From the NCBI GenBank assembly GCA_031769625.1, contig JAUIMM010000534.1:11201001-11265000 (forward strand): a DNA stretch of 64,000 nt. The letters run 5' to 3'. Shown piece by piece: positions 9,773 to 22,614 of the stretch; the first letter of the stretch is position 1; each line of letters starts with the position of its first letter. The notes under the pieces were generated by a model. That model was not told the DNA's origin, ran no database searches, and saw only the letters and a program-made list of their open reading frames with translations. A program made the translations under genes and the position numbers. The DNA is from Taudactylus pleione (taxonomy: Eukaryota; Chordata; Amphibia; Anura; Myobatrachidae).

Positions 9773-11739
9773 GAATGTAGAAGTTGAGTGCGGTCATGCT
9801 GTGATGTCATAATGGTAGCTCTTTGCTGTTGCTACCACTCTTAGCTGCCCAGGACACTGACATAGCATTATCATTGCTGTCATTAACATACTCCAAATAC
9901 ATCTCTTGCACCCAGCCCACTGAGGGAAAGATATCCTCTTGCGGTAAGTATCTCATCAAAGATAAGGGCGTTTCACTTGGATGTGCCTGCAGACTTGGAG
10001 CTTGACTACCCTAAAATATGACCTTGAGCTTGTTTATTTCTATAATTGGAGGTTCTAGCAGCACAGCACATATATCGAAATGTAGTAGCCATTCGGGTAA
10101 ACTCGGTGCTTCTCAAAAGGGGATGACCGTCCTCTTCAGAAAATTGCGCAGCTTTGGGAGGAATGTAAATTGGGTAATCTCAGGAGATGTGGACTGGAGC
10201 TACATTAATGACGTCAGCCAATGTTATTTATTAATGTGGTGAAATGTATACTGCATTTTAGTGTCAAATGTTCATATTTTAAATAAGTTTGGAAATATAA
10301 CTCTGCATAGCCTCCTAGTGCCCAGAGGGACGGGCAGTCCTTCAAGCCATGGGTCCCCAGAGGTTTCCTCCACAGGGGGTTTTTCCTCTCCTGAGTGCTT
10401 GAAGGATGATTCTTTGTGAGTCATGAGGCTTCCACCATCTTGGTCTTCTTATAGGACAGGCTTGTAAGAGCCTCCGGCTAATCTTGGGCACTAATTTATT
10501 TTACAATGCAGAGTAAAAATAAAGTGTTGTTTTCCTTGTGCTAAAAATTCATAATAAATATATTTTAAAATTGATTTTGCTTGATGTGGTCTTTGTTTTT
10601 TTCATAATGGAGGTTCTTAGAAGGTTAAGAGGCTGTGAGGTCTAGCAAAGTAAATCAGGTGATAAACTCTTCTTATAGTAAATACTATATATCTGCTACT
10701 ATAGAATCAGGAATATGGTCTTTCTCCGTACTTGTTGTTACCCACTTGTCTAGTTTACAACAATGGTAAAATGAGTTATATGGAAAATATTAAGAGGATC
10801 CAGTGACGTTTTGCAATGTCTTTAGAAAGAAACAAAATCTGACCAAAACAAAGAAGAAACTAAAATAAAAACAAAAATGTTATGTTCATTTCATGACACT
10901 CACAAAACACCAAAGGCTTTGTATTCTGAATGACATAAAATATTTCTATGAAGCTCATATGGATTACTGGCACCTGAGAAGCGATATGATAACGTTGGGC
11001 TGTGGTAAGTGTCCCAATGACAAAAACTTTGTTTGCACACAATCCGGGTCAAGATTTTACAGGGATTCCTACCATGTATTTCTTTTCTCATATAAATATT
11101 AAGTAATGAATATATCCAAATAATCTTAATACAGAACATGGGGCAATTTATATGTTGGTACTACTAAGACTGCTTATCAAATTCATCATTTACTACATTT
11201 CCAATCTTCTGCTTTCTTTCACCCAAAATCTGTTTCACGCCTCCCAGAACTATCCTGTAAATAGAATTGAGATGGATAATCTTCGCACTACATAATAGTT
11301 TAAGGTTATGACCTAATGGCGAAGTGCAGGATATGGCGGTGGTACATGATGTCATTGGGGAATTGGTCAAGTCCAGAAAGGACACAAGAAATGAAAGAGA
11401 TCAGGTGAAATTTAAATAATATAAAATGTTTTCTAACATGTATACTCTTCTGTGCTGGAGAAAATGAAGCAAACGACATATGGAATGTTACAGTCCCTTT
11501 AAATAGCAACTATTTAGGATGGTTTTAAAGGCATTTCTTAAAGAGGTTGGATACCCTGTCCAACTGCATTATTTAATGCAATCATCCTGCAGACTTGGAA
11601 GCAGTGGGGTGCATCTGCAGAACAGGTAGCCATTATGAATGGATTAAAAATGACATATTTGGCTCACATTCACTTCCAAGATGCCTAATTGAGTCTGCCA
11701 AGTCCCAGGCAATTGCTCAATGTTATGATCCTGTGCTGT

Positions 11740-12330
11740 TGACACGATAAAAAGAAAACCCAAAGTAAGGGGTCCTCCTGTCACTTAGTCCAAGCCTATT
11801 CTGCAGGGGGGATATGTGCCTTTTCCCTAGGAAAAAAAAACAGCCAGAGGCATCACTAGGGTCTTTGGAGCCCAGAACAAGTTGAAGAACCGTGTGCCCG
11901 CACCCCCACAGAGACATAGAGAGAAACATATCTGCACACGTCTGGCGCGAAGCAAAAAAATGGGCGTGGTCACATACCGAAGGCTCATGGCCACTAAAAA
12001 TGGGGCGTGCCAACATGGCACACCACCCATTTCTTGTCACTCTGGGAACATTACTTTCCATTCCATATACACCTTACCTATACGGTGGTTTCTCATAATG
12101 TGGAACCTCTGAAGAAATATATCCTCCATGGGAAGAAGGTGTCTTCGGTCAGCATTCATTATTCATGTAGGTCACATCGTCCGGAAGATGCCTGTTTGTG
12201 TGGTAATATTAACAAGGTCATCGTATTACAACAGCGGTTCAACCAGACTCGTTCCCCCTGTCTACTTTCCTGCCCCCTGCATCTCTTAGTCACACCATCT
12301 CCCCCTTCAGCGGTTCATCGTCTCTCAAAA
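11740..12330. other. Unit segment with GGGCGTGG motifs (U2 copy), no gene seen
   Basis: It contains TGGGCGTGGTCACATAC, GGGGCGTGCC and AGAGGCATCACTAGG. These look like decayed mobile-element sequence, but I cannot name a family. Subfamily-distinguishing variants cluster here. Confidence 0.4.
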
Positions 12331-12467
12331 CACACCATAACCTCCCCAGACACACACACACTGACACAGACCCACACTGACAAAAGCCTACACAGACACA
12401 CACACCTTTTCCACACAAATGCAGCCAGCCAAATAAATAAAACGGCTCGCGCATGCAGGCGCTTTTA

Positions 12468-12553
12468 GCACTACAAGTGCCTGCATACCCATGGCTGAAA
12501 AATCATGTTGCAGCTTGAAGAAATCATCCAGGACCAGCTGGGACCTGTAGTGC
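12468..12553. repeat. Small inverted repeat next to the hAT relic (U2 copy)
   Basis: GCACTACA (12468-12475) and TGTAGTGC (12546-12553) are perfect complements, extending to 12 of 14 positions. In type-B units the right arm reads TGAAGTGC, which breaks the pairing. The left arm resembles the ACTACAA half of ZNF143-type sites, a weak likeness. Confidence 0.5.
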
Positions 12554-12577
12554 CAAAGAAAAAAAACGCATATAAAC

Positions 12578-13069
12578 TAGATATGTGTGCCGGACCATTT
12601 CTTTTGGATTTGACTATGATTCATCGTCCGGCCTTCGATTTGGATTTGGCAAAGCGCCATGACTGGGTTTGGCTTTGGATTTAGATTTGGATTTTGTTAC
12701 AAAAATTGACAAAAAAGCTAAAATCACATAATTTGGGCTTTTTTTTTGTTCCTAGAGTATTATTTACCCCAATAACATTAATCTCCAGTCATTTACAGTC
12801 AATTTAGACCACCTCACAGCTCACAATATTATTTTCACCATTATTGGCCAAAGGCTGCAGTGAGCTGGCTGGTTACTAAGCGACAGACTGGCGGCACAGA
12901 CACCGCAGTTTAAAGCACATCTATGAAGCATTGCCACTCACTACTGAATCACAGTACTTGTGTGTTATGCACACATAGAGGGCTAAGGCCCAAGGAGTCA
13001 TGGTGCATGTATACACAGAGGGCTAAGGTCCAAGGAGTCATGGTGCTTGTATACACAGAGGGGTACAGC
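12578..13069 (+). mobile_element. hAT-related relic in U2
   Basis: Same structure as the U1 copy. One of its 40-bp monomers carries CTAAGGTCC instead of CTAAGGCCC. Confidence 0.8.
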
Positions 13070-13157
13070 ACAAAAAAAGGATTTTTTTTTCACTTTTTTA
13101 ACTTTTAACCTTCTTCAAAGTCTTTTTAAAATTTTAAACTTTTTTTTTGCACACAAA

Positions 13158-13467
13158 GCCACTTGCGAGTCTGGACACAGCCCCTTTAATCAGCAAAGTA
13201 TTGCACAGCATACATCAGCGAGCAGCGTGCACCCTATATACAGTCACTTTACCAGCACAGCCACTTGTGAGTCTCTGGACACAGCACTTAATCAGCAGAG
13301 TATAGCGCAGCATACATCAGCGTACAGTGTGCCCCCTTACACAGTCACTTTGCCAGCATAGCCACCTGTGAGTCTCTGGACACAGCACTTAATCAGCAGA
13401 GTATAGCGCAGCATATATCAGCGTGCAGTGTGCCCCCTCACACAATCACTTTGCCAGCACAGCCAAC
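13158..13467 (+). repeat. 101-bp minisatellite, U2, 3 monomers
   Basis: The distance from first GCCACTTGCG to GCCAAC is 304 bp, i.e. three monomers. Confidence 0.92.
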
Positions 13468-14139
13468 TCTAAACGACCCCCAGAGTGTACGTATATTTAG
13501 CACAGTGGGCCTAATCTGTATAGTGGCCAAACATAACAGGGATATATTGCATACTGATCAAGTTACATTAGGCTGAATATTTATCAATCCTGAAAGTCGA
13601 CTGTATAATGGGCATAATGGGTCCTCCACTGTATCTTCATCATTGCCAATTATATTCTATACTGGGAACAGAGACTATTGGGGAGATTCAATTAGCAGCA
13701 CGTTTCCATCAGAATATTGCACGCTGATGTAATGCTGGTTATCCTGCAGGAAATCCTCGCTCGGCTTTGCTCACACCTATAGAGGTGCAGAAATAACTAG
13801 CCTTGGCCTAGCTATTAATGTCATTTCAATATATAAACATCCTAAGAGTATTTTCATTTTAATTGTGTTTTTTATATTAATTCAATCCATTGCTTGTTTT
13901 CTACCCAAGTAGCAGTCTTGAAAAATAAAAATTGGACAGAAGCAGCAGGTTAATGAAATGAGAAAGAGCTGCTAGGAACTGATTGATTCAATGAGTGGAT
14001 GCAGTAAAAGAGAACTTTGGCGAATAAGGAGATGGCAAAGGGACAGATGTGTAATAAATGGCAGGTGTATCATGGGAAGCAGAGGTGATGGAGAATATAA
14101 ACATATCACACATTAGTAGAGATTATTTTGTGCACTTCT
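13468..14139. other. AT-rich unit segment between minisatellite and hAT target (U2 copy)
   Basis: I see no gene, no repeat and no recognised element in this stretch. It is collinear in all units, with only point changes and one-base indels. Confidence 0.5.
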
Positions 14140-14181
14140 CCTTTAAGGAATGTAGAACACGAGTGAGGTCATGCTGTGATG

Positions 14182-14439
14182 TCATAATGGTAGCTCTTTG
14201 CTGTTGCTACCACTCTTAGCTGCCCAGGACACTGACATAGCATTATCATTGCTGTCATTAACATACTCCAAATACATCTCTTGCACCCAGCCCACTGAGG
14301 GAAAGATATCCTCTTGCGGTAAGTATCTCATCAAAGATAAGGGCGTTTCACTTGGATGTGCCTGCAGACTTGGAGCTTGACTACAATAAAATATGACCTT
14401 GAGCTTGTTTATTTCTATAATTGGAGGTTCTAGCAGCAC
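14182..14439 (-). other. Recurrent 85-codon open frame (U2 copy), probably not a gene
   Basis: A minus-strand frame (MLLEPPIIEINKLK to the KELPL end) recurs in U2, U6, U9, U10 and U11. In U1, U3-U5, U7 and U8 a single change (CTACCATAAA to CTACCCTAAA or similar) creates an in-frame stop. I recognise no domain. Conservation of the rest follows from unit identity. It may be a decayed exon, because its composition looks protein-like, but I have no family for it. Confidence 0.2.
14317..14326 (+). other. Splice-donor-like site (U2 copy)
   Basis: GCG|GTAAGTAT fits the vertebrate 5' splice-site consensus well and is present in all units (for example 9941 in U1). No matching exon is evident. Confidence 0.25.
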
Positions 14440-14713
14440 AGCACATCTATCGAAATGTAGTAGCCATTCGGGTAAACTCGGTGCTTCTCAAAAGGGGATG
14501 ACCGTCTTCTTCAGAAAATTGCGCAGCTTTGGGAGGAATGTAAATTGGGTAATCTCAGGAGATGTGGACTGGAGCTACATTAATGACGTCAGCCAATGTT
14601 ATTTATTAATGTGGTGAAATGTATACTGCATTTTAGTGTCAAATGTTCATATTTTAAATAAGTTTGGAAATATAACTCTGCATAGCCTCCTAGTGCCCAG
14701 AGGGACGGGCAGT

Positions 14714-14780
14714 CCTTCAAGCCATGGGTCCCCAGAGGTTTCCTCCACAGGGGGTTTTTCCTCTCCTGAGTGCTTGAAGG
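14714..14780. repeat. Hairpin arms in unit (U2 copy)
   Basis: CCTTCAAGC (14714-14722) and GCTTGAAGG (14772-14780) are perfect 9-bp complements around a 49-nt loop with AGGTTTCCTCC and GGGGGTTTTTCCTC. The U1 copy is at 10339-10405. Present in every unit. Confidence 0.6.
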
Positions 14781-14892
14781 ATGATTCTTTGTGAGTCATG
14801 AGGCTTCCACCATCTTGGTCTTCTTATAGGACAGGCTTGTAAGAGCCTCCGGCTAATCTTGGGCACTAATTTATTTTACAATGCAGAGTAAA

Positions 14893-14935
14893 AATAAAGT
14901 GTTGTTTTCCTTGTGCTAAAAATTCATAATAAATA
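14893..14935 (+). promoter_or_regulatory. Candidate polyadenylation region (U2 copy)
   Basis: AATAAA at 14893-14898 is followed by the GT-rich GTGTTGTTTTCCTTGTG and then a second AATAAA. This is the arrangement of a pol II 3' end on the plus strand. With AT-rich DNA it could be chance. The U1 copies are at 10518-10523 and 10553-10558. Confidence 0.3.
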
Positions 14936-16945
14936 TATTTTAAAATTGATTTTGCTTGATGTGGTCTTTGTTTTTTTCATAATGGAGGTTCTTAGAAGGT
15001 TAAGAGGCTGTGAGATCTAGCAAAGTAAATCAGGTGATAAACTCTTCTTACAGTAAATACTGTATATCTGCTACTATAGAATCAGGAATATGGTCTTTCT
15101 CCGTACTTGTTGTTACCCACTTGTCTAGTTTACAACAATGGTAAAATGAGTTATATGGAAAATATTAAGAGGATCCAGTGACATTTTGCAATTTCTTTAC
15201 AAAGAAACAAAATCTGACCAAAACGAAGAAGAAACTAAAATAAAAACAAAAATGTTATGTTCATTTCATGACACTCACAAAACACTAAAGGCCTTGTATT
15301 CTGAATGACATAAAATATTTCTATGAAGCTCATATGGATTACTGGCACCTGAGAAGCGATATGATAACTTTGGGCTGTGGTAAGGGTCCCAATGACAAAA
15401 ACTTTGTTTGCACACAATCCGGGTCAAGATTTTACAGGGATTCCTACCGTGTATTTCTTTGCTCATATAAATATTAAGTAATGAATATATCCAAATAATC
15501 TTAATACAGAACATGGGGCAATTTATATGTTGGTACTATTAAGACTGCTTATCAAATTCATCATTTACTACATTTCCAATCTTCTGCTTTCTTTCACCCA
15601 AAATCTGTTTCACGCCTCCCAGAACTATCCTGTAAATAGAATTGAGATTTGATAATCTTCGCACTACATAATAGTTTAAGGTTATGACCTAATGGCGAAG
15701 TGCAGGATATGGCGGTGGTACATGATGTCATTGGGGAATTGGTCAAGTCCAGAAAGGACACAAGAAATGAAAGAGATCAGGTGAAATTGAAATAATATAA
15801 AATGTTTTCTAACATGTATACTCTTCTGTGCTGGAGAAAATGAAGCAAACGACATATGGAAGGTTACAGTCCCTTTAAATAGCAACTATTTAGGATGGTT
15901 TTCAAGGCATTTCCTAAAGAGGTTGGATAACCTGTCCAACTGCATTATGTAATGCAATCATCCTGCAGACTTGGAAGCAGCGGGGTGCACCTGCAGAACA
16001 GGTAGCCATTATGAATGGATTAAAAATGACATATTTGGCTCACATTCACTTCCGAGATGCCTAATTGAGTCTGCCAAGTCCCAGGCAATTGCTCAATGTT
16101 ATGATCCTGTGCTGTTGACATGATAAGAAGAATACCCAAAGCAAGGGGTCCTTCTGTCACCTAGTCCAAGCCTATTCTGCAGGGGGGATATGTGCCTTTT
16201 CCCTAGGAAAAAAAAACAGCCAGAGGCATCACTAGGATTCTTTGGAGCTCAGAACAAGTTGAAGAACGATGTGCCCCGCACCCCCACAGAGACATAGAGA
16301 GAGACATATCTGCGCGCCACTGGCTCGCAGCAAAAAAATGGGCGTGGTCACATACCGAAGGGCCGTGGCCTCTAAAAATGGGGCGTGCCAACATGGCACA
16401 CCACCCATTTCTTGTCACTCTGGGAACATTACTTTCCATTCCATATACACCTTACCTATACGGTGGTTTCTCACAATGTGGAACCTCTGAAGAAATATAT
16501 CCTCCATGGGAAGACGGCGTCTTTGGTCGGCATTCATTATTCATGTAGGTCACATCGTCCAGAAGATGCCTGTTTGTGTGGGAATATTAACAAGGTCATC
16601 GTATTACAACAGCGGTTCAACCAGACTCGTTCCCCCTGTCTACCTTCCTGCCCCCTGCAACTATTAGCCACACCATCTCCCCCTGCATCATCTCTCAGCA
16701 CACCATAACCTCCCCAGACACACACACACTGACACAGACCCACACTGACAAAAGCCTACACAGACACACACACCTTTTCCACACAAATGCAACCAGCCAA
16801 ATAAATAAAACGGCTCGCGCATGCAGGCGCTTTTAGCACTACAAGTGCCTGCATACCCATGGCTGAAAAATCATGTTGCAGCTTGAAGAAATCATCCAGG
16901 ACCAGCTGGGACCTGAAGTGCCAAAGAAAAAAAACACATATAAAC

Positions 16946-17437
16946 TAGATATGTGTGCTGGACCATTTCTTTTGGATTTGACTCAGATTCGTCGTCCGGC
17001 CTTCGATTTGGATTTGGCAAAGCGCCATGACTGGGTTTGGCTTTGGATTTAGATTTGGATTTTGTTACAAAAATTGACAAAAAAGCTAAAATCACATAAT
17101 TTGGGCTTTTTTTTTTGTTCCTAGAGTATTATTTACCCCAATAACATTAATTTACAGTCATTTACAGTCAATTTAGACCACCTCACAGCTCACAATATTA
17201 TTTTCACCATTATTGGCCAAAGGCTGCAGTGAGCTGGCTGGTTACTAAGCGTCAGACTGGCGGCACAGACACCGCAGTTTAAAGCACATCTATGAAGCAT
17301 TGCCACTCACTACTGAATCACAGTACTTGTGTGTTATGCACACATGTAGGGCTAAGGCCCAAGGAGTCATGGTGCATGTATTCACAGTGGGCTAAGGCCC
17401 AAGGAGTCATGGTGCTTGTATACACAGTGGGGTACAG
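16946..17437 (+). mobile_element. hAT-related relic in U3
   Basis: Same structure. It has the U3/U6-type monomers (CATGTAGGGC, TTCACAGTGGGC) and lacks the AGAGGGC form. Confidence 0.8.
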
Positions 17438-17528
17438 CCCAAAAAAAGTGTTGTTTTTTTTCAATTTTTTAACTTTTAACCTTCTTCAACGCCTTTTTTA
17501 AATTTTAAACTTTTTTTTTGCACACAAA

Positions 17529-18040
17529 GCCACTTGCGAGTCTGGACACAGCCCCTTTAATCAGCAAAGTATTGCGCAGCATACATCAGCGAGCAGCGTG
17601 CACCCTATATACAGTCACTTTACCAGCACAGCCACTTGTGAGTCTCTGGACACAGCACTTAATCAGCAGAGTATAGCGCAGCATACATCAGCGTACAGTG
17701 TGCCCCCTTACACAGTCACTTTGCCAGCACAGCCACCTGTGAGTCTCTGGACACAGTACTTAATCAGCAGAGTATAACGCAGCATACATCAGCATACAGT
17801 GTGCCCCCTTACACAGTCACTTTGCCAGCACAGCCACCTGTGAGTCTCTGGACACAGCACTTAATCAGCAGAGTATAGCGCAGCATACATCAGCGTACAG
17901 TGTGCCCCCTTACACAGTCACTTTGCCAGCACAGCCACCTGTGAGTCTCTGGACACAGCACTTAATCAGCAGAGTATAGCGCAGCATATATCAGCGTGTA
18001 GTGTTCCCCCTTACACAATCACTGTGCCAGCACAGCCAAC
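17529..18040 (+). repeat. 101-bp minisatellite, U3, 5 monomers
   Basis: The span is 506 bp. TCACTTTGCC recurs at 17716, 17817 and 17918, giving exact 101-bp steps. Confidence 0.92.
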
Positions 18041-21000
18041 TCTAAACGACCCCCAGAGTGTACGTATATTTAGCACAGTGGGCCTAATCTGTATAGTGGC
18101 CAAACATAACAGGGATATATTGCATAGTGATCAAGTTACATTAGGCTGAATATTTATCAATCCTGAAAGTCGACTGTATAATGGGCATAATGGGTCCTCC
18201 ACTGTATCTTCATCATTGCCAATTATATTCTATACTGGGAACAGAGACTATTGGGGAGATTCAATTAGCAGCACGTTTCCATCAGAATATTGCACGCTGA
18301 TGTAATGCTGGTTATCCTGCAGGAAATCCTCGCTCGGCTTTACTCACACCTATAGAGGTGCAGAAATAACTAGCCTTGGCCTAGCTATTAATGTCATTTC
18401 AATATATAAACATCCTAAGAGTATTTTCATTTTAATTGTGTTTTTTATATTAATTCAATCCCTTGCTTGTTTTCTACCCAAGTAGCAGTCTTGAAAAATA
18501 AAAATTGGACAGAAGCAGCAGGTTAATGAAATGAGAAGAGCTGCTAGGAACTGATTGATTCAATGAGTGGATGCAGTAAAAGAGAACTTTGGCGAATAAG
18601 GAGATGGCAAAGGGACAGATGTGTAATAAATGGCAAGTGTATCATGGGAAGCAGAGGTGATGGAGAATATAAACATATCACACATTAGTAGAGATTATTT
18701 TGTGCACTTCTCCTTTAAGGAATGTAGAACACGAGTGAGGTCATGCTGTGATGTCTTAATGGTAGCTCTTTGTTGTTGCTACCACTCTTAGCTGCCCAGG
18801 ACACTGACATAGCATTATCATTGCTGTCATTAACATACTCCAAATACATCTCTTGCACCCAGCCCACTGAGGGAAAGATATCCTCTTGCGGTAAGTATCT
18901 CATCAAAGATAAGGGCGTTTCACTTGGATGTGCCTGCAGACTTGGAGCTTGACTACCCTAAAATATGACCTTGAGCTTGTTTATTTCTATAATTGGAGGT
19001 TCTAGCAGCACAGCACAGCACATCTATCGAAATGTAGTAGCCATTCGGGTAAACTCGGTGCTTCTCAAAAGGGGATGACCGTCCTCTTCAGAAAATTGCG
19101 CAGCTTTGGGAGCAATGTAAATTGGGTAATCTCAGGAGATGTGGACTGGAGCTACATTAATGACGTCAACCAATGTTATTTATTAATGTGGTGAAATGTA
19201 TACTGCATTTTAGTGTCAAATGTTCATATTTTAAATAAGTTTGGAAATATAACTCTGCATAGCCTCCTAGTGCCCAGAGGGACGGGCAGTCCTTCAAACC
19301 ATGGGTCCCCAGAGGTTTCCTCCACAGGGGGTTTTTCCTCTCCTGAGTGCTTGAAGGATGATTCTTTGTGAGTCATGAGGCTTCCACCATCTTGGTCTTC
19401 TTATAGGACAGGCTTGTAAGAGCCTCCGGCTAATCTTGGGCACTAATTTATTTTACAATGCAGAGTAAAAATAAAGTGTTGTTTTCCTTGTGCTAAAAAT
19501 TCATAATAAATATATTTTAAAATTGATTTTGCTTGATGTGGTCTTTGTTGTTTTCATATTGGAGGTTCTTAGAAGGTTAAGAGGCTGTGAGGTCTAGCAA
19601 AGTAAATCAGGTGATAAACTCTTCTTACAGTAAATACTGTATATCTGCTACTATAGAATCAGGAATATGGTCTTTCTCCGTACTTGTTGTTACCCACTTT
19701 TCTAGTTTACAACAATGGTAAAATGAGTTATATGGAAAATCTTAAGAGGATCCAGTGACATTTTGCAATTTCTTTACAAAGAAACAAAATCTGACCAAAA
19801 CGAAGAAGAAACTAAAATAAAAACAAAAATGTTATGTTCATTTCATGACACTCACAAAACACTAAAGGCCTTGTATTCTGAATGACATAAAATATTTCTA
19901 TGAAGCTCATATGGATTACTGGCACCTGAGAAGCGATATGATAACTTTGGGCTGTGGTAAGGGTCCCAATGACAAAAACTTTGTTTGCACACAATCTGGG
20001 TCAAGATTTTACAGGGATTCCTACCGTGTATTTCTTTTCTCATATAAATATTAAGTAATGAATATATCCAAATAATCTTAATACAGAACATGGGGCAATT
20101 TACATGTTGGTACTATTAAGACTGCTTATCAAATTCATCATTTACTACATTTCCAATCTTCTGCTTTCTTTCACCCAAAATCTGTTTCACGCCTCCCAGA
20201 ACTATCCTGTAAATAGAATTGAGATTTGATAATCTTCGCACTACATAATAGTTTAGGGTTATGACCTAATGGCGATGTGCAGGATATGGCGGTGGTACAT
20301 GATGTCATTGGGGAATTGGTCAAGTCCAGAAAGGACACAAGAAATGAAAGAGATCAGGTGAAATTGAAATAATATAAAATGTTTTCTAACATGTATACTC
20401 TTCTGTGCTGGAGAAAATGAAGCAAACGACATATGGAAGGTTACAGTCCCTTTAAATAGCAACTATTTAGGATGGTTTTCAAGGCATTTCTTAATGAGGT
20501 TGGATACCCTGTCCAACTGCATTATGTAATGCAATCATCCTGCAGACTTGGAAGCAGCGGGGTGCACCTGCAGAACAGGTAGCCATTATGAATGGATTAA
20601 AAATGACATATTTGGCTCACATTCACTTCCGAGATGCCTAATTGAGTCTGCCAAGTCCCAGGCAATTGCTCAATGTTATGATCCTGTGCTGTTGACATGA
20701 TAAGAAGAATACCCAAAGCAAGGGGTCCTCCTGTCACCTAATCCAAGCCTATTCTGCAGGGGGGATATGTGCCTTTTCCGTAGGAAAAAAAAACAGCCAG
20801 AGGCATCACTAGGATTCTTTGGAGCTCAGAACAAGTTGAAGAACGATGTGCCCCGCACCCCCACAGAGACATAGAGAGAGACATATCTGCGCGCCACTGG
20901 CGCGCATCAAAAAAATGGGCGTGGACACATACCGAAGGGCTGTGGCCACTAAAAATGGGGCGTGCCAACATGGCACACCACCCATTTCTTGTCACTCTGG

Positions 21001-21522
21001 GAACATTACTTTCCGTTCCATATACACCTTACCTATACGGTGGTTTCTCACAATGTGGAACCTCTGAAGAAATATATCCTCCATGGGAAGACGGCGTCTT
21101 CGGTCGGCATTCATTATTCATGTAGGTCACATCGTCCAGAAGATGTCTGTTTGTGTGGGAATATTGACAAGGTCATCGTATTACAACAGCGGTTCAACCA
21201 GACTCGTTCCCCCTGTCTACCTTCCTGCCCCCTGCACCTCTTAGCCACACCATCTCCCCCTGCATCATCTCTCAGCACACCATAACCTCCCCAGACACAC
21301 ACACACTGACACAGACCCACACTGACAAAAGCCTACACAGACACACACACCTTTTCCACACAAATGCAGCCAGCCAAATAAATAAAACGGCTCGCGCATG
21401 CAGGCGCTTTTAGCACTACAAGTGCCTGCATACCCATGGCTGAAAAATCATGTTGCAGCTTGTAGAAATCATCTAGGACCAGCTGGGACCTGAAGTGCCA
21501 AAGAAAAAAAACACATATAAAC

Positions 21523-22012
21523 TTGATATGTGTGCCGGACCATTTCTTTTGGATTTGACTCAGATTCGTCGTCCGGCCTTCGATTTGGATTTGGCAAAGC
21601 GCCATGACTGGGTTTGGCTTTGGATTTAGATTTGGATTTTGTTACAAAAATTGACAAAAAAGCTAAAATCACATAATTTGGGCTTTTTTTTGTTCCTAGA
21701 GTATTATTTACCCCAATAACATTCATTTCCAGTCATTTACAGTCAATTTAGACCACCTCACAGCTCACAATATTATTTTCACCATTATTGGCCAAAGGCT
21801 GCAGTGAGCTGGCTGGTTACTAAGCGACAGACTGGTGGCACAGACACCGCAGTTTAAAGCACATCTATGAAGCATTGCCACTCACTACTGAATCACAGTA
21901 TTGTGTGTTATGCACACATAGAGGGCTAAGGCCCAAGGAGTCATGGTGCATGTATACACAGAGGGCTAAGGCCCAAGGAGACATGGTGCTTGTATACACA
22001 GTGGGGTTCAGC
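21523..22012 (+). mobile_element. hAT-related relic in U4
   Basis: Same structure, but the terminal TAG is changed to TTG. Confidence 0.78.
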
Positions 22013-22103
22013 ACAAAAAAAGGGATTTTTTTTTTTCACTTTTTTAACTTTTAACCTTCTTCAAAGTCTTTTTTAAATTTTAAACTTTTTTTTTGCACAC
22101 AAA

Positions 22104-22614
22104 GCCACTTGCGAGTCTGGACACAGCCCCTTTAATCAGCAAAGTATTGCGCAGCATACATCAGCGAGCAGCGTGCACCCTATATACAGTCACTTTACCA
22201 GCACAGCCACTTGTGAGTCTCTGGACACAGCACTTAATCAGCAGAGTATAGCGCAGCATACATCAGCATACAGTGTGCCCCCTTACACAGTCACTTTGCC
22301 AGCACAGCCACCTGTGAGTCTCTGGACACAGCATTAATCAGCAGAGTATAACGCAGCATACATCAGCGTACAGTGTGCCCCCTTACACAGTCACTTTGCC
22401 AGCACAGCCACCTGTGAGTCTCTGGACACAGCACTTAATCAGCAGAGTATAGCGCAGCATACATCAGCGTACAGTGTGCCCCCTTACACAGTCACTTTGC
22501 CAGCACAGCCACCTGTGAGTCTCTGGACACAGCACTTAATCAGCAGAGTATAGCGCAGCATATATCAGCGTGCAGTGTGCCCCCTCACACAATTACTTTG
22601 CCAGCACAGCCAAC
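22104..22614 (+). repeat. 101-bp minisatellite, U4, 5 monomers
   Basis: The span is 505 bp. One monomer has lost a base (GCATTAATC). Confidence 0.92.

Larger units (their letters stand above)
1..10808 (+). repeat. Array unit U1 (about 4370 bp plus a 6.4-kb hAT insertion)
   Basis: This unit is split at CCTTTAAG (3328-3335 and 9765-9772) by a hAT transposon. Apart from that it is a short-form unit with three 101-bp monomers. It shares type-A variants with U2: a G in GCAATGTCTTTAG at the start, TGTAGTGCC near 1736, and a longer CAGCGGTTCATCG segment near 1500 that other units lack. Confidence 0.95.
10809..15183 (+). repeat. Array unit U2 (4375 bp, uninterrupted, short form)
   Basis: This is the cleanest reference for the type-A unit. 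Its internal order is AT-rich unassigned DNA (10809-11760), a segment rich in GGGCGTGG-like motifs (11800-12170), a CA-rich tract, a small inverted repeat, the hAT relic, the 101-bp minisatellite, AT-rich DNA (13470-14140), the empty hAT target CCTTTAAG (14140-14147), a splice-donor-like site, a hairpin with polyadenylation signals, then AT-rich DNA to the unit end. Confidence 0.95.
15184..19760 (+). repeat. Array unit U3 (4577 bp)
   Basis: First type-B unit: ATTTCTTTACAAAG at the start and CCCCTGCATCATC in place of the longer type-A segment. It carries five 101-bp monomers. It shares private variants with U6: CATGTAGGGC and TTCACAGTGGGC in the hAT relic, GTGTAGTGTTCC at the end of the minisatellite, and GCATAGTGATC just after it. 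Confidence 0.95.

Noticed and set aside
1..15183. snRNA, 5S rRNA or tRNA repeat cluster as the identity of the unit
   Set aside because: I looked for U1, U2, U4, U5, U6, 5S and tRNA signatures on the plus strand of a full unit and saw none. This was a visual check, so a diverged or minus-strand copy is not excluded.
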